64,000 nt of DNA from Xylanimonas allomyrinae (GCF_004135345.1 NZ_CP035495.1:124001-188000); one strand, 5' to 3'; counted from the stretch's first letter, positions 20,030-29,609 are shown. Translations and numbers: made by a program. Notes: generated from the letters alone by a model not told the origin.

Positions 20030-20485
20030 TCAGCTCGGGAAGCACACGGTCTGCGAGAGCAGCTCGGCCGGTGCGTTGGGCGGGCACGGGTTGAACGTGA
20101 AGATCACGAGCGTGCCGAGCACGACGACGACGACGCAGGCGAAGTAGAGCAGCGCCTTGAGCACCAGGCGCGTGCCGTCCTTGGACGCGTAGTCGTTGAT
20201 GACCGTGCGCACGCCGTTGGTGCCGTGCAGCATCGCGAGCCACAGCATGAGCAGGTCCCAGACCTGCCAGAACGGGTTGGCCCACTTGCCGCCGACGAAC
20301 GCGAAGTCGATCGAGTGGACACCGTCACCGGTCATGAGGTTGACGAACAGGTGGCCGAAGATCAGCACCAGGAGCAGCACGCCCGAGGCGCGCATGAAGA
20401 TCCAGCCGTACAGCTCGTAGTTCGAGCGCGTCGTCTTGCGGCGCGTGTACGGGCTGCGCGGGGACTCGATCTCGAGGGAAGTCAT
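20030..20485 (-). CDS. sdhD: succinate dehydrogenase membrane anchor subunit
   Basis: 151-residue hydrophobic subunit with three membrane helices (ASGVLLLVLIFGHLFVNLM, VWDLLMLWLAMLHGTNGVR and ALLYFACVVVVVLGTLVIF). Histidines in GHLFVNL and LHGTNGVR are at the positions used for haem/quinone binding in the family. ATG overlaps the sdhC stop by one base. Confidence 0.92.
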   Translation of the reverse strand: MTSLEIESPRSPYTRRKTTRSNYELYGWIFMRASGVLLLVLIFGHLFVNLMTGDGVHSIDFAFVGGKWANPFWQVWDLLMLWLAMLHGTNGVRTVINDYASKDGTRLVLKALLYFACVVVVVLGTLVIFTFNPCPPNAPAELLSQTVCFPS

Positions 20486-20868
20486 CAGTGCCCACCTCCG
20501 AAGACGTTCATGAGGTGGCGCGGAAGGAAGCCCGCCATCGTCACCACGAAGAGGCCGAGAGCGACGTACAGCATCACGCGCTGGTACCGCGGGCCCTTGG
20601 CCCAGAAGTCGACGAGGATGATGCGGACACCGTTGAAGGCGTGCAGCACGACCGCGGCAACGAGGCCCGCTTCGCCCAGCCCCATGATCCAGTGCCGGTA
20701 CGTCCCGATGATCTGGTTGTAGGCCTCGGGGGAGACTCGCACCAGAGCCGTGTCCAGCACGTGTACGAGCAAGAAGAAGAAGATGAGGACGCCGGTCACG
20801 CGGTGCGCGACCCACGACCACATGCCTTCGCGGCCGCGGTAGAGCGTGCCGCCGGGAGCGTCAGGCAC
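20485..20868 (-). CDS. sdhC: succinate dehydrogenase cytochrome b556 subunit
   Basis: 127-residue anchor subunit. Begins with GTG after GGAGG, giving VPDAPGGTLYRGREGMWSWVAHRVTG; the SWVAHRVTGVLIFF segment and the haem histidine in VVLHAFNGVRIILVD are typical. Three membrane helices. First gene of the operon; longer in-frame starts reach into the promoter region and are unlikely. Confidence 0.93.
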   Translation of the reverse strand: MPDAPGGTLYRGREGMWSWVAHRVTGVLIFFFLLVHVLDTALVRVSPEAYNQIIGTYRHWIMGLGEAGLVAAVVLHAFNGVRIILVDFWAKGPRYQRVMLYVALGLFVVTMAGFLPRHLMNVFGGGH

Positions 20869-20965
20869 GGTGGAGCCTCCGGTCAGTGAAAATGTTCGGT
20901 ATCCGGGCTTGCGCCACGGCCCGCACCCGCCGGCCACGACGAGGCCCCGGTGCTGACCGTCTTTG

Positions 20966-20979
20966 GTCACTGTAGTGAC
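20966..20979. promoter_or_regulatory. palindrome GTCACTGTAGTGAC upstream of sdhC
   Basis: Perfect 6-bp inverted repeat with a 2-base centre, about 100 bases upstream of sdhC. Read on the minus strand it contains TACAGT, a plausible -10 box for the sdh operon, so a bound regulator would block it. Confidence 0.4.
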
Positions 20980-21035
20980 ATCCGTTCGGCGGTCTCACCG
21001 GCGTCCATGCCGCCGTCACCGGCTGACGGGCGTTT

Positions 21036-21051
21036 TGTGATCCATTCCACA
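21036..21051. promoter_or_regulatory. CRP/GlxR-like site upstream of sdhC
   Basis: TGTGATCCATTCCACA differs from the cAMP-receptor consensus TGTGA-N6-TCACA at one position. It is 168 bases before sdhC and 112 before the guanylyltransferase gene. GlxR controls the sdh operon in Corynebacterium glutamicum. Confidence 0.5.
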
Positions 21052-21150
21052 GCCTTGCTGTCGCGATCGCGGGAACTCGTCACCTCGAATGGCGGAAGGT
21101 GTGACACCTCCAGGCCTACCCGCGGCCCGGTCCGGGTTCGCACGCTTCAT

Positions 21151-21156
21151 TATGCT
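21151..21156 (+). promoter_or_regulatory. -10 element of the mannose-1-phosphate guanylyltransferase gene (leaderless)
   Basis: TATGCT ends 6 bases before the ATG at 21163. Confidence 0.55.
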
Positions 21157-21162
21157 GCCCTC

Positions 21163-22284
21163 ATGACCAGCAGCGCCGTCATCGACGACTTCTACGCGAT
21201 CGTCCCCGCAGGCGGCGCCGGCACCCGCCTGTGGCCCGTGTCGCGCCAGGGCGCCCCCAAGTTCCTGCACGACCTCACCGGCTCGGGCCGCAGCCTGCTC
21301 CAGGCCACCGTCGACCGGCTCACCCCCGTCGCGGGAACCGACGGCGTCGTGCTCGTGACCGGGCAGCGCCACGTCGCCGCCTGCCGCGAACAGCTCCCCG
21401 GCCTCGCGGACGACGCCGTGCTCGCCGAGCCGCTCCCGCGCGACTCGATGGCCGCCATCGGGCTGGCGGCCGCGGTGCTCGAGCAGCGTCACGGCGACGT
21501 CGTCGTCGGTTCGTTCGCCGCGGACCAGGTGGTCTCGGGCAAGACCGCGTTCGAGCAGGCCGTGCGCGAGGCCGTCGTCGCGGCGCGCGCCGGGTACGTC
21601 GTGACCGTCGGCATCGCGGCCTCCCGCCCGTCGGTCGCCTTCGGGTACGTGCGCAGCGGTCAGCCGCTCGGCATCGACGGCGCCCCGACCGCGCTGCACG
21701 CGCGCGGCTTCACGGAGAAGCCCGACGCCGTCACCGCGGGCGAGTACCTCGCCTCGGGGGAGTACCGCTGGAACGCGGGGATGTTCGTCACGCGCACCTC
21801 GGTGCTGCTCGGGCACCTGGAGCGGCTGCGCCCGGCGCTGCACGCGGGCCTGCGCGAGATCGCGGCCGCGTGGGACACGCCGCAGCGCGGCGAGGTCATG
21901 GACCGGGTGTGGCCGGGCCTCGAGAAGGTCGCGATCGACCACGCCGTGGCCGAGCCCGTCGCCGCGTCGGGCGGCGTCGCCGTCGTCCCCGGCACGTTCG
22001 GGTGGGACGACGTCGGCGACTTCAACTCGCTCGCCGCGCTGCTGCCCAGCCTCGACGGCGCGGGCGACAAGGTCGTGGGCGTCGCGGGAGACGTCGTGCG
22101 GATCGAGACCGGCGGCAACGTCGTCGTGCCCGGGTCGGGGCGCGTGGTCGCGCTGCTCGGCGTCGACGACCTCGTCGTGGTCGACACCCCCGACGCGCTG
22201 CTGGTGACCACGCGCTCGCGGGCGCAGCAGGTCAAGTCGCTCGTCGACGCACTGCGCGAACGCGGGCTGGACGACCTGCTGTGA
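21163..22284 (+). CDS. manC: mannose-1-phosphate guanylyltransferase
   Basis: 373-residue nucleotidyltransferase that makes GDP-mannose. The signature VPAGGAGTRLWPVSR near residue 13, with APKFLHDL, EPLPRDSMAAIGLAA, GSFAADQVV, EKPDAVTAGEYLASGEYRWNAGMF and FGWDDVGDFNSL, follows the family in order. No C-terminal isomerase domain is present, so it is the monofunctional actinobacterial form. GDP-mannose supports cell-envelope mannan and lipomannan synthesis. The stop overlaps the GTG of the next gene. Confidence 0.9.
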   Translation: MTSSAVIDDFYAIVPAGGAGTRLWPVSRQGAPKFLHDLTGSGRSLLQATVDRLTPVAGTDGVVLVTGQRHVAACREQLPGLADDAVLAEPLPRDSMAAIGLAAAVLEQRHGDVVVGSFAADQVVSGKTAFEQAVREAVVAARAGYVVTVGIAASRPSVAFGYVRSGQPLGIDGAPTALHARGFTEKPDAVTAGEYLASGEYRWNAGMFVTRTSVLLGHLERLRPALHAGLREIAAAWDTPQRGEVMDRVWPGLEKVAIDHAVAEPVAASGGVAVVPGTFGWDDVGDFNSLAALLPSLDGAGDKVVGVAGDVVRIETGGNVVVPGSGRVVALLGVDDLVVVDTPDALLVTTRSRAQQVKSLVDALRERGLDDLL

Positions 22285-23488
22285 CCGCGTCGGTGCGGGA
22301 CCTGGTCGCCGGGCTCGCCGCGGCGCTCGACGACGAGCTGGTCGCGTTCCGCCGCGACCTGCACGCCCACCCCGAGGTCTCCCGCGCCGAGGTGCGTACG
22401 ACGGCGGTCGTGCTCGAACGCCTGCGCGCCGCCGGGCTGACCCCGCACCCCATGCTGGTCACGGGCCTGTACTGCGACATCGGCCCCGAGCACGCCCCCG
22501 ACGGTGAGCCGCTGCCGCGGCTCGGGCTGCGCGCCGACCTCGACGCCCTGCCCGTCGAGGACCGCTGCGACAGCGAGTGGCGCTCGACCGTGCCCCACGT
22601 CGCGCACGCGTGCGGGCACGACCTGCATACCACCGTGCTGCTCGGTGCCGGGCTCGTGCTCGCCGACCTGCACGCGCGCGGACTGCTCGCCCGCCCGGTG
22701 CGGCTCATCTTCCAGCCGGCCGAGGAGGTCCAGCCGGGCGGCGCCCACGACGTGCTGGCGCAGGGCGTGCTCGACGGCGTCGACCGCGTCGTCGCGCTGC
22801 ACGCCGAGCCCAAGCTCGACGTCGGCCAGGTCGGCACGCGCATGGGCCCCATCACCTCGGCCTCCGACACCGTGTCGGTGACCGTGTCGTCGTCGGGCGG
22901 GCACACCTCGCGCCCGCACCTGACGGGCGACGTCGTGTACGCCCTCGGCCAGGTCATCACGCAGGTGCCGGGCGTGCTCGGCCGCCGGCTCGACCCGCGC
23001 TCGGGCGTCAACCTCACCTGGGGGTCGGTCCACGCGGGCGACGTCCACAACGCCATCCCGTCGACGGGCTCCGTCGCCGGTACCCTGCGCTGCCTCGACG
23101 TGCGCGCGTGGGAACGCGCCGGGCAGGTGCTGCACGACGCCGTCGAGCAGGTCGTCGCCCCGTACGAGGTCGACGTGACCGTGCACCACGCGCGCGGCGT
23201 GCCCCCGTCGACAACGACGACGACGTCACGGCCGAGATCGAGGCCGCGGCGCGCGCCGTCGTCGGGCCGGCCGGCGTGGTGCTGACCGAGCAGTCGCTCG
23301 GCGGGGAGGACTTCGCCTGGTACCTCACCAAGGTGCCCGGCGCCATGGCGCGCCTGGGCACGGGCACGCCCGGCGGCCGGCGGTACGACCTGCACCAGGG
23401 CGACCTGGTGGTCGACGAGCGGGCAATCGGTTTCGGCGTCCGGCTGCTGGCCGGACTTGCCGCAGGGGTGCTGCTCCAGGCCGAGTGA
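22281..23488 (+). CDS. M20 family amidohydrolase (AmiA/AmiB-like), frameshifted
   Basis: Metal-dependent amidohydrolase/aminoacylase of about 402 residues after correction. Metal-site segments LRADLDALPVED, HACGHDLHTTVLLGA, FQPAEEVQPGGAHDVL and LHAEPKLDVGQ are seen, and the C-terminal GEDFAWYLTKVPGAMARLG carries the last ligand region. The frame breaks in the C5 run 23202-23206; one added C gives GVPPVDNDDDVTAEIEAAAR. GTG start overlaps the manC stop. Mycobacteria carry two such genes near deoD; the substrate is unknown. Confidence 0.87.
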
Positions 23489-23579
23489 ACCCGGCGTGCC
23501 GGGCGCCACCGCGATGACGACCAGCGGGTTGCGATTGGGTCACGAACGGGGAGTCAGCAGCGCGACCGACGAGCCGGGG

Positions 23580-23600
23580 GTGTCGGATCGACACTAGGCT
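23580..23600 (+). promoter_or_regulatory. promoter with operator-like palindrome before the nucleoside operon
   Basis: GTGTCGGATCGACAC (6-bp arms, 3-base centre) abuts the -10 box TAGGCT at 23595-23600. A factor bound here would sit between -35 and -10. Transcription would start about 62 bases before the lipoprotein GTG. Confidence 0.5.
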
Positions 23601-23669
23601 CACGGCCTACCGATCCGAGCTGGACCCTGGCGCGGAGTCGGTGCCCGATCCAATCGAACGGAGACAAAG

Positions 23670-24764
23670 GTGAAGAGAGCGACCCAGTTCGCCGCGCTGG
23701 CGGGCGTCGCCGCGCTCCTGCTCAGCGCGTGCGGCCAGGCACCCGAGGACAACGCCGACGGAAGCGCGACGGACGGCGCCTCGCCGGCCTCGGACTTCAC
23801 GGCCTGCATGGTCTCGGACGAGGGCGGGTTCGACGACCAGTCCTTCAACCAGTCGGGCCACGACGGCCTCGTGCAGGCTCAGGACGAGCTCGGCATCACC
23901 ATCCGCCAGGCGGAGTCGCAGGCCGACACGGACTACGCACCCAACATCGACAACATGGTCCAGCAGGGCTGCAACCTCATCATCGGCGTCGGCTACAAGC
24001 TCGAGGACCCGATCCAGGCTGCGGCCGAGGCCAACCCCGACATCAACTTCGCGCTGGTCGACTCGGCATTCTCCGACGCCGAGTTCAACCCGGTCACGGT
24101 CGAGAACGCCAAGCCGATCCTCTTCAACACGGCCGAGGCCGCGTTCCTCGCCGGGTACCTCGCCGCGGGCATGACCGAGACTGGCACCGTCGCCACCTTC
24201 GGCGGCATGGCGATCCCGTCGGTCTCGGTGTTCATGGACGGGTTCTACGACGGCGTCCAGCGGTTCAACGAGGACAACGACGCGACCGTCACGCTCCTCG
24301 GCTGGGACAAGACGGCGCAGACCGGCTCCTTCACGGGCGACTTCTCCAACCAGGCCAACGGCCAGAACCTCGCCCAGGGCTTCATCGACCAGGGCGCGGA
24401 CATCATCATGCCCGTCGCCGGCCCGGTGGGCCTGGGTGCCGCAGCCGCGGCGAGCGACGCCGGCAAGAAGATCGTCTGGGTCGACTCCGACGGCTTCCTG
24501 ACGACCGACCACGGCGACATCGTGCTCACCTCGGTGATCAAGCAGATCGGCCCGGCCGTCTTCGACGTCATCAAGGCCGCGGCGGACGGCAGCTTCACGT
24601 CCGACCCGTACATCGGCACGCTGGAGAACGACGGCGTGGGCCTGGCCCCGTTCCACGACTTCGAGTCGGCCGTCCCCGCCGAGCTGTCGCAGAAGATCGA
24701 CGACTTCAAGCAGCAGATCATCTCGGGCGAGCTGACCATCGAGTCGCCCAACTCGCCGAAGTGA
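23670..24764 (+). CDS. BMP-family nucleoside-binding lipoprotein of ABC transporter
   Basis: 364-residue substrate-binding lipoprotein. A short signal with lipobox LLLSAC places the acylated Cys at residue 21, followed by an acidic linker. The Bmp/PnrA core has SDEGGFDDQSFNQSGHDGL, GYKLEDPIQAAAEANPDINF, NTAEAAFLAGYLAAGMTETG, GGMAIPSVSVFMDGFYDG and VWVDSDGFLT. The family binds purine and pyrimidine nucleosides. It heads an operon with an ATPase, two permeases and nucleoside catabolic enzymes. Start GTG follows CGGAGA. Confidence 0.94.
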   Translation: MKRATQFAALAGVAALLLSACGQAPEDNADGSATDGASPASDFTACMVSDEGGFDDQSFNQSGHDGLVQAQDELGITIRQAESQADTDYAPNIDNMVQQGCNLIIGVGYKLEDPIQAAAEANPDINFALVDSAFSDAEFNPVTVENAKPILFNTAEAAFLAGYLAAGMTETGTVATFGGMAIPSVSVFMDGFYDGVQRFNEDNDATVTLLGWDKTAQTGSFTGDFSNQANGQNLAQGFIDQGADIIMPVAGPVGLGAAAAASDAGKKIVWVDSDGFLTTDHGDIVLTSVIKQIGPAVFDVIKAAADGSFTSDPYIGTLENDGVGLAPFHDFESAVPAELSQKIDDFKQQIISGELTIESPNSPK

Positions 24765-24791
24765 CCCCGGCGCCGTAACCACGGCATCGCC

Positions 24792-24822
24792 GGCGGCCCG
24801 GGCGTTCGGCGCCCGGGCCGCC
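24792..24822. terminator. intra-operon hairpin after the substrate-binding protein
   Basis: Thirteen perfect GC-rich pairs around a TTCGG loop, 28 bases after the lipoprotein stop. Typical place for partial termination that keeps the binding protein more abundant than the transporter. Confidence 0.75.
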
Positions 24823-24926
24823 GCACGTCAGCGCCACGCACGGCGCATCGCCGCGTCCGGCAGGACCGGAGCGGACTCATGTTGTTCGATGGACTCGTCC
24901 GGTCGCCACGGAAAGAGGATCTGCCG

Positions 24927-26515
24927 GTGAAGCTGGAGCTGCGCGGGATCACGAAGGTCTTCGGGTCGCTGGTCGCCAACGACCACATCGACCTGGTCAT
25001 CGAGCCAGGCGAGATCCACGCCCTGCTCGGGGAGAACGGGGCCGGCAAGAGCACTCTCATGAACGTGCTCTACGGGCTCTACGACCCCGACGGCGGCGAG
25101 ATCCTGCTCGACGACGAGCCCGTCACCTTCGCGGGGCCGGGTGAGGCCATGGCCGCCGGCATCGGCATGGTGCACCAGCACTTCATGCTCGTGCCCGTCT
25201 TCACCGTCGCCGAGAACGTCGCGCTGGGCCATGAGCCCGTCAAGGGCGCCGGGATCATCGACGCGCGCAAGGCGCGCACCATGGTGGAAACCATCTCCGA
25301 CCGGTTCGGGTTCGAGGTCAACCCCCAGGCGCTGGTCGAGGAGCTGCCCGTCGGCGTCCAGCAGCGCGTCGAGATCATCAAGGCCCTGTCACGCGACGCC
25401 AAGGTGCTCATCCTCGACGAGCCGACGGCGGTGCTGACTCCGCAGGAGACCGACGAGCTCATCGCCATCATGCGGCAGCTCAAGGCCGCGGGACGTCGAT
25501 CGTGTTCATCACGCACAAGCTGCGCGAGGTGCGCGCCGTCGCCGACCGGATCACCGTCATCCGGCGAGGCAAGGTCGTCGGCACGGCCGAGCCGTCGGCC
25601 TCCGAGACCGAGCTCGCCTCGCTCATGGTCGGCCGTTCGGTGTCGCTCGGCGTCGACAAGCTGCCGGCCGACGCGGGGGACGCCACGTTCCGCGTGCGCG
25701 GCCTGACGGTCGTCGACGACGCCACCGGGTCGCCCGTGGTCGACGGCGTCGACCTCGACGTGCGCCGGGGAGAGATCCTCGTCGTCGCGGGTGTCCAGGG
25801 GAACGGGCAGACGGAGCTGACCGAGGCCATCATCGGCCTGCAACGCCCCGTCGCCGGGTCGATCACCCTCGACGGCACAGAGCTCGTCGGCCTGGGAGTC
25901 GCGGGAGCGCTCGGGGCCGGCGTCGGGTACGTGCCCGAGGACCGCAGCACCGACGGCCTGATCGGCACGTTCTCCGTCGAGGAGAACCTCGTGCTCGACA
26001 TGTTCCACTCGCCGCCGTTCTCCCGCGGCGGCTCGCTCGACAAGGGCGCGATCCGGCAGAACGCGGAGCGCCGCGTCGCCGAGTTCGACGTGCGCACGCA
26101 GAGCGTGACCGCGCTCGCCGGCACGCTCTCGGGCGGCAACCAGCAGAAGGTCGTCCTTGCCCGGGAGATGTCCCGGCCGCTGCGCCTGCTCATCGCCTCG
26201 CAGCCCACCCGCGGCCTCGACGTCGGCTCGATCGAGTTCGTCCACCAGCGCATCGTCGCCGAACGCGACAAGGGAACACCCGTCATCATCGTGTCCACCG
26301 AGCTCGACGAGGTGCTCGCCCTCGGCGACCGCATCGCCGTCATGTACCGCGGCAGGATCGTCGGCGTCGTCCCGGGGGGAACGGACCGTGACGTGCTGGG
26401 CCTCATGATGGCGGGCGTCCCGCTCGAGGAGGCCGTCGAGCAGGCCGCCGCGCACCACACGACGCTCGGCGAGGCCGACCTCGCCGCCGACCAGACCGAG
26501 GAGGGCATCCAGTGA
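24927..26515 (+). CDS. nucleoside ABC transporter ATP-binding protein (two NBDs), frameshifted
   Basis: 529-residue ATPase with two nucleotide-binding domains, like BmpB/NupA. NBD1 has Walker A GENGAGKST, the unusual signature LPVGVQQRVEI and Walker B VLILDEPTAVLTP. NBD2 has VQGNGQTELTEAI in place of a canonical Walker A, signature LSGGNQQKVVLARE and LLIASQPTRGLDVG; such degeneration of the second domain is normal in this family. The frame breaks at GGG 25490-25492; one added G restores LKAAGTSIVFITHKLREV. GTG at 24927 is preceded by AGAGGA. Stop overlaps the next gene. Confidence 0.92.
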
Positions 26516-27810
26516 GCGAGGCCACGACCCCGCCGGGCCCGGCGACGGAGCCCCCCGCGCCTGCCCAGACGCCGGCGACCGAGAGCCGTATCGACGCCGC
26601 GAGCCGCAGCGTGCTGCGCGAGATGCTCGAGTCGAGCTGGCTCGTGACGGTGTTCGCCGTCGTGGCCGCGCTCGTGCTCGGCGCGGTCCTCATCGCTGCC
26701 GCCGACGCGCGCGTGCAGGAGTCGGCGGGCTGGCTGTTCGCGCGGCCCACGGACTTCCTCCGTGCGATCGCCGACGCCGTCGGCGGGGCCTACTCCGCGC
26801 TGTTCCAGGGTGCGGTCATCAACTTCTCGGGCAACGGGTTCGCCCGCGTGATCCGGCCGATCACCGAGACGATGACGGTCGCCACCCCGCTCATCTTCGC
26901 GGGCCTGGGCATCGGCATCGGCTTCCGGGCCGGCCTGTTCAACATCGGCGCGCAGGGCCAGATCATCCTCGGCGGCGTGCTCGGCGCGTACGTCGGCTTC
27001 ACGTTCGACCTGCCCGCAGGCCTGCACCTGCTGCTCGCCGTGCTCGGCGCGGCGCTCGGCGGTGCGATCTGGGCGTCGATCGCGGGCGTCCTCAAGGCCA
27101 CGACCGGGGCCAACGAGGTCATCGTCACGATCATGCTCAACAACGTGGCGATCTACCTCATCGGGTACCTGCTCACCACCACGGCGTTCCGGCGCCCCGG
27201 CGGAGCCAACCCGATCAGCCCGCAGATCCCGGACAGCGCCACCTACCCGCTCCTGCTCGGGCGCGACTTCCGGCTCCACCTCGGGTTCGTCCTCGCGCTG
27301 CTCGCCGCCCTGGGTGTGTGGTGGCTCATGGAGCGTTCGACGCTCGGCCTGCGGTTCCGTGCCGTGGGCGCCAACCCGAGCGCTGCCCGCACCGCGGGCA
27401 TGTCCGTCCCGTGGGTGACCGTGTGGGTCATGGCCATCGCCGGCGGACTCGCCGGCCTGGCCGGATCGGCCCAGGTGCTCGGCACCGAACGCGTGCTGAC
27501 GTCGGGCGTGGCCGCGAGCTTCGGGTTCGACGCCATCACGGTCGCGCTGCTCGGCCGCTCCAAGCCGCTCGGCACCGTGTTCGCGGGCCTGCTGTTCGGA
27601 GGCCTGCGGGCCGGCGGGTTCGCGATGCAGATCCGCACCGGCACCCCCATCGACATCGTGCTCGTCGTCCAGTCGTTCATCGTGCTGTTCATCGCGGCAC
27701 CGCCGCTCGTGCGAGCCATCTTCCGGCTGCCCACCCCCGGAGGCTCCGCGCGCACCAAGAAGCGCGCGGCCAAGACCACGTCCCTCTCGGCGCAGGAGGC
27801 CGGCGCATGA
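26512..27810 (+). CDS. nucleoside ABC transporter permease 1
   Basis: 432-residue permease of the BPD_transp_2 family. A proline-rich cytoplasmic N-terminus precedes a first helix (VFAVVAALVLGAVLIAAA) and a core of eight or more helices with TPLIFAGLGIGIGFRAGLFNIGAQGQI and EVIVTIMLNNVAIYLIGY, typical of the BmpC/NupB type. ATG-type overlap GTGA with the ATPase gene indicates coupled translation. Confidence 0.93.
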   Translation: MSEATTPPGPATEPPAPAQTPATESRIDAASRSVLREMLESSWLVTVFAVVAALVLGAVLIAAADARVQESAGWLFARPTDFLRAIADAVGGAYSALFQGAVINFSGNGFARVIRPITETMTVATPLIFAGLGIGIGFRAGLFNIGAQGQIILGGVLGAYVGFTFDLPAGLHLLLAVLGAALGGAIWASIAGVLKATTGANEVIVTIMLNNVAIYLIGYLLTTTAFRRPGGANPISPQIPDSATYPLLLGRDFRLHLGFVLALLAALGVWWLMERSTLGLRFRAVGANPSAARTAGMSVPWVTVWVMAIAGGLAGLAGSAQVLGTERVLTSGVAASFGFDAITVALLGRSKPLGTVFAGLLFGGLRAGGFAMQIRTGTPIDIVLVVQSFIVLFIAAPPLVRAIFRLPTPGGSARTKKRAAKTTSLSAQEAGA

Positions 27811-27856
27811 ACCGATCCGTCGAGGCAGCACGCACCGCCCGCACGGAGGTCCAGCG

Positions 27857-29143
27857 ATGAGCGCCGCGACGGCGACCCGCCCGGCACCCGGCGCCCACCG
27901 CGCGGCCCCGCTCCCGCCGATCTCCTGGAAGCTGCCGATCGCGCTGACGGCGCTCGGCGTCGTCGCGCTCGTCGCCTTCGGCATCCTGCCCACGTCGGGC
28001 ACCACGACGACGTTCCGCATCTCGACCGCGACCGACCTGTTCCAGATCGCCCCCGTCTCCGTGGGCTCGGTGTCGACGTCGCTCGTGCTCAGCCTCGTCG
28101 CGCTGGTCCTGGCCGGGCTTGCCTGGTGGGCCGCCGCCACGCGCCGCCACCTGGGCTGGTGGCTGCCCGTGCTGTTCGGCGTGCTGTGGATCGTGGCGTT
28201 CCTCAGCTGGGCCGGGTCGGGCAAGACCATCCCCCTGACCGGCCTGCTCTCCGGTGCGCTGTTCCTGGCGGTGCCGCTCGTCTTCGGTTCGATGTCCGGC
28301 ATCCTGTGCGAGCGCGTCGGCATCATCAACATCGCGATCGAAGGCCAGCTCCTGGCCGGGGCGTTCCTCGCCGCCGTCGTCGCCTCGCTCACCGGAAGCC
28401 CCTACATCGGGCTGATCGCGGCCCCTGTCGCGGGCGCCATCGTCGGACTCCTGCTGGTGATCTTCGCGGTGCGGTACTGGGTCGACCAGATCATCGTCGG
28501 CGTCGTGCTCAACGTGCTCGTCGTCGGCGTGACCAACTACCTGTTCTCGACGGTGCTCACCAACGACCCCACGACGTGGAACCGGCGCACCCCGCTGCCC
28601 GTCCTGCCCATCCCCGGGCTCGCGGACATCCCGATCCTCGGCCCCGTCCTGTTCCGCCAGACGCTGCTCGTCTACCTCATGTACGTCGCCGTCGCGGTGC
28701 TGCACGTCTACCTCTTCCGCAGCCGGTGGGGCCTGCGGCTGCGCGCCGTGGGGGAGCACCCCAAGGCCGCCGACACCGTGGGCATCAAGGTCAACCGCAC
28801 ACGCGTCAAGAACGCGATCCTCGGCGGGGCCGTGGCCGGGCTGGGCGGGGCGTTCTTCACCGTCGCGGCCGGCCTGGCGTTCGGCCGCGAGATGACCGGC
28901 GGCAAGGGCTACATCGCCCTGGCCGCCATGATTCTCGGCCGGTGGAACCCGCTGGGCGCCCTCGCCGCCGCGCTGCTGTTCGGGTTCTCCGACAACCTCC
29001 AGACGGTGCTCGGCATCGTCGGGACGCCCATCCCCAGCCAGGTCATGCTCATGACGCCCTACCTCGTGACGATCTTCGCGGTCGCCGGGCTGGTCGGCCG
29101 GGTGCGGGCACCCGCGTCCGAGGGCATCCCGTACAAGAAGTGA
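27857..29143 (+). CDS. nucleoside ABC transporter permease 2
   Basis: 428-residue second permease, homologous to the first. Family segments are FGSMSGILCERVGIINIAIEGQLL, QIIVGVVLNVLVVGVTNYL, RAVGEHPKAADTVGIKV and GGAFFTVAAGLAF. It starts 46 bases after permease 1; the intervening short frame at 27807 is not convincing. Together with the lipoprotein and ATPase it forms a complete importer. Confidence 0.93.
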   Translation: MSAATATRPAPGAHRAAPLPPISWKLPIALTALGVVALVAFGILPTSGTTTTFRISTATDLFQIAPVSVGSVSTSLVLSLVALVLAGLAWWAAATRRHLGWWLPVLFGVLWIVAFLSWAGSGKTIPLTGLLSGALFLAVPLVFGSMSGILCERVGIINIAIEGQLLAGAFLAAVVASLTGSPYIGLIAAPVAGAIVGLLLVIFAVRYWVDQIIVGVVLNVLVVGVTNYLFSTVLTNDPTTWNRRTPLPVLPIPGLADIPILGPVLFRQTLLVYLMYVAVAVLHVYLFRSRWGLRLRAVGEHPKAADTVGIKVNRTRVKNAILGGAVAGLGGAFFTVAAGLAFGREMTGGKGYIALAAMILGRWNPLGALAAALLFGFSDNLQTVLGIVGTPIPSQVMLMTPYLVTIFAVAGLVGRVRAPASEGIPYKK

Positions 29144-29150
29144 GGGCCGC

Positions 29151-29609
29151 ATGACCGAGTTCGACGCGCACGGTCGCGCAACGACCGGAGCGGCGCAGAT
29201 CGACTGGGACGCGCTGCGCGGCCACGCCCGCAAGGCGATGACCCGCGCGTACGCGCCCTACTCGGGCTACGCCGTCGGGGCGGCCGGGCTGGTCGACGAC
29301 GGTCGCGTCGTCGTCGGCTGCAACGTCGAGAACGCCGCCTACGGCGTGACGCTGTGCGCCGAGTGCGGGCTGGTCTCCCAGCTCGTCGAGAGCGGCGGGG
29401 GACGCCTCGTGGCGTTCGCGTGCGTCGACGCGCGCGGCGTCGCGATCATGCCGTGCGGGCGCTGCCGCCAGCTCCTGTGGGAGCACGGCGGGCCCACGCT
29501 GCTCGTCGACACCCCGCGCGGGATCGAGCCGATGACCCAGGTGCTGCCACAGGCGTTCGGCCCCGACGACCTCGACGTCGTGCACCACTACCTGGAAGGC
29601 GAGCAATGA
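29151..29609 (+). CDS. cdd: cytidine deaminase
   Basis: 152-residue zinc deaminase converting cytidine and deoxycytidine to uridines. Motifs: AYAPYSGYAVGAA, GCNVENAAYGVTLCAE (zinc Cys and catalytic Glu) and MPCGRCRQLL (two zinc Cys). Located 8 bases after permease 2 and overlapping deoA by three bases, within a nucleoside uptake and salvage operon. Confidence 0.96.
   Translation: MTEFDAHGRATTGAAQIDWDALRGHARKAMTRAYAPYSGYAVGAAGLVDDGRVVVGCNVENAAYGVTLCAECGLVSQLVESGGGRLVAFACVDARGVAIMPCGRCRQLLWEHGGPTLLVDTPRGIEPMTQVLPQAFGPDDLDVVHHYLEGEQ

Noticed and set aside
18266-20722. 818-codon plus-strand frame opposite sdhA
   Set aside because: Antisense shadow of sdhA and sdhCD, with no recognisable domain.
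27807-27860. short frame MNRSVEAARTARTEVQR between the two permease genes
   Set aside because: Seventeen codons, no conservation signal and no separate ribosome site; probably linker DNA.
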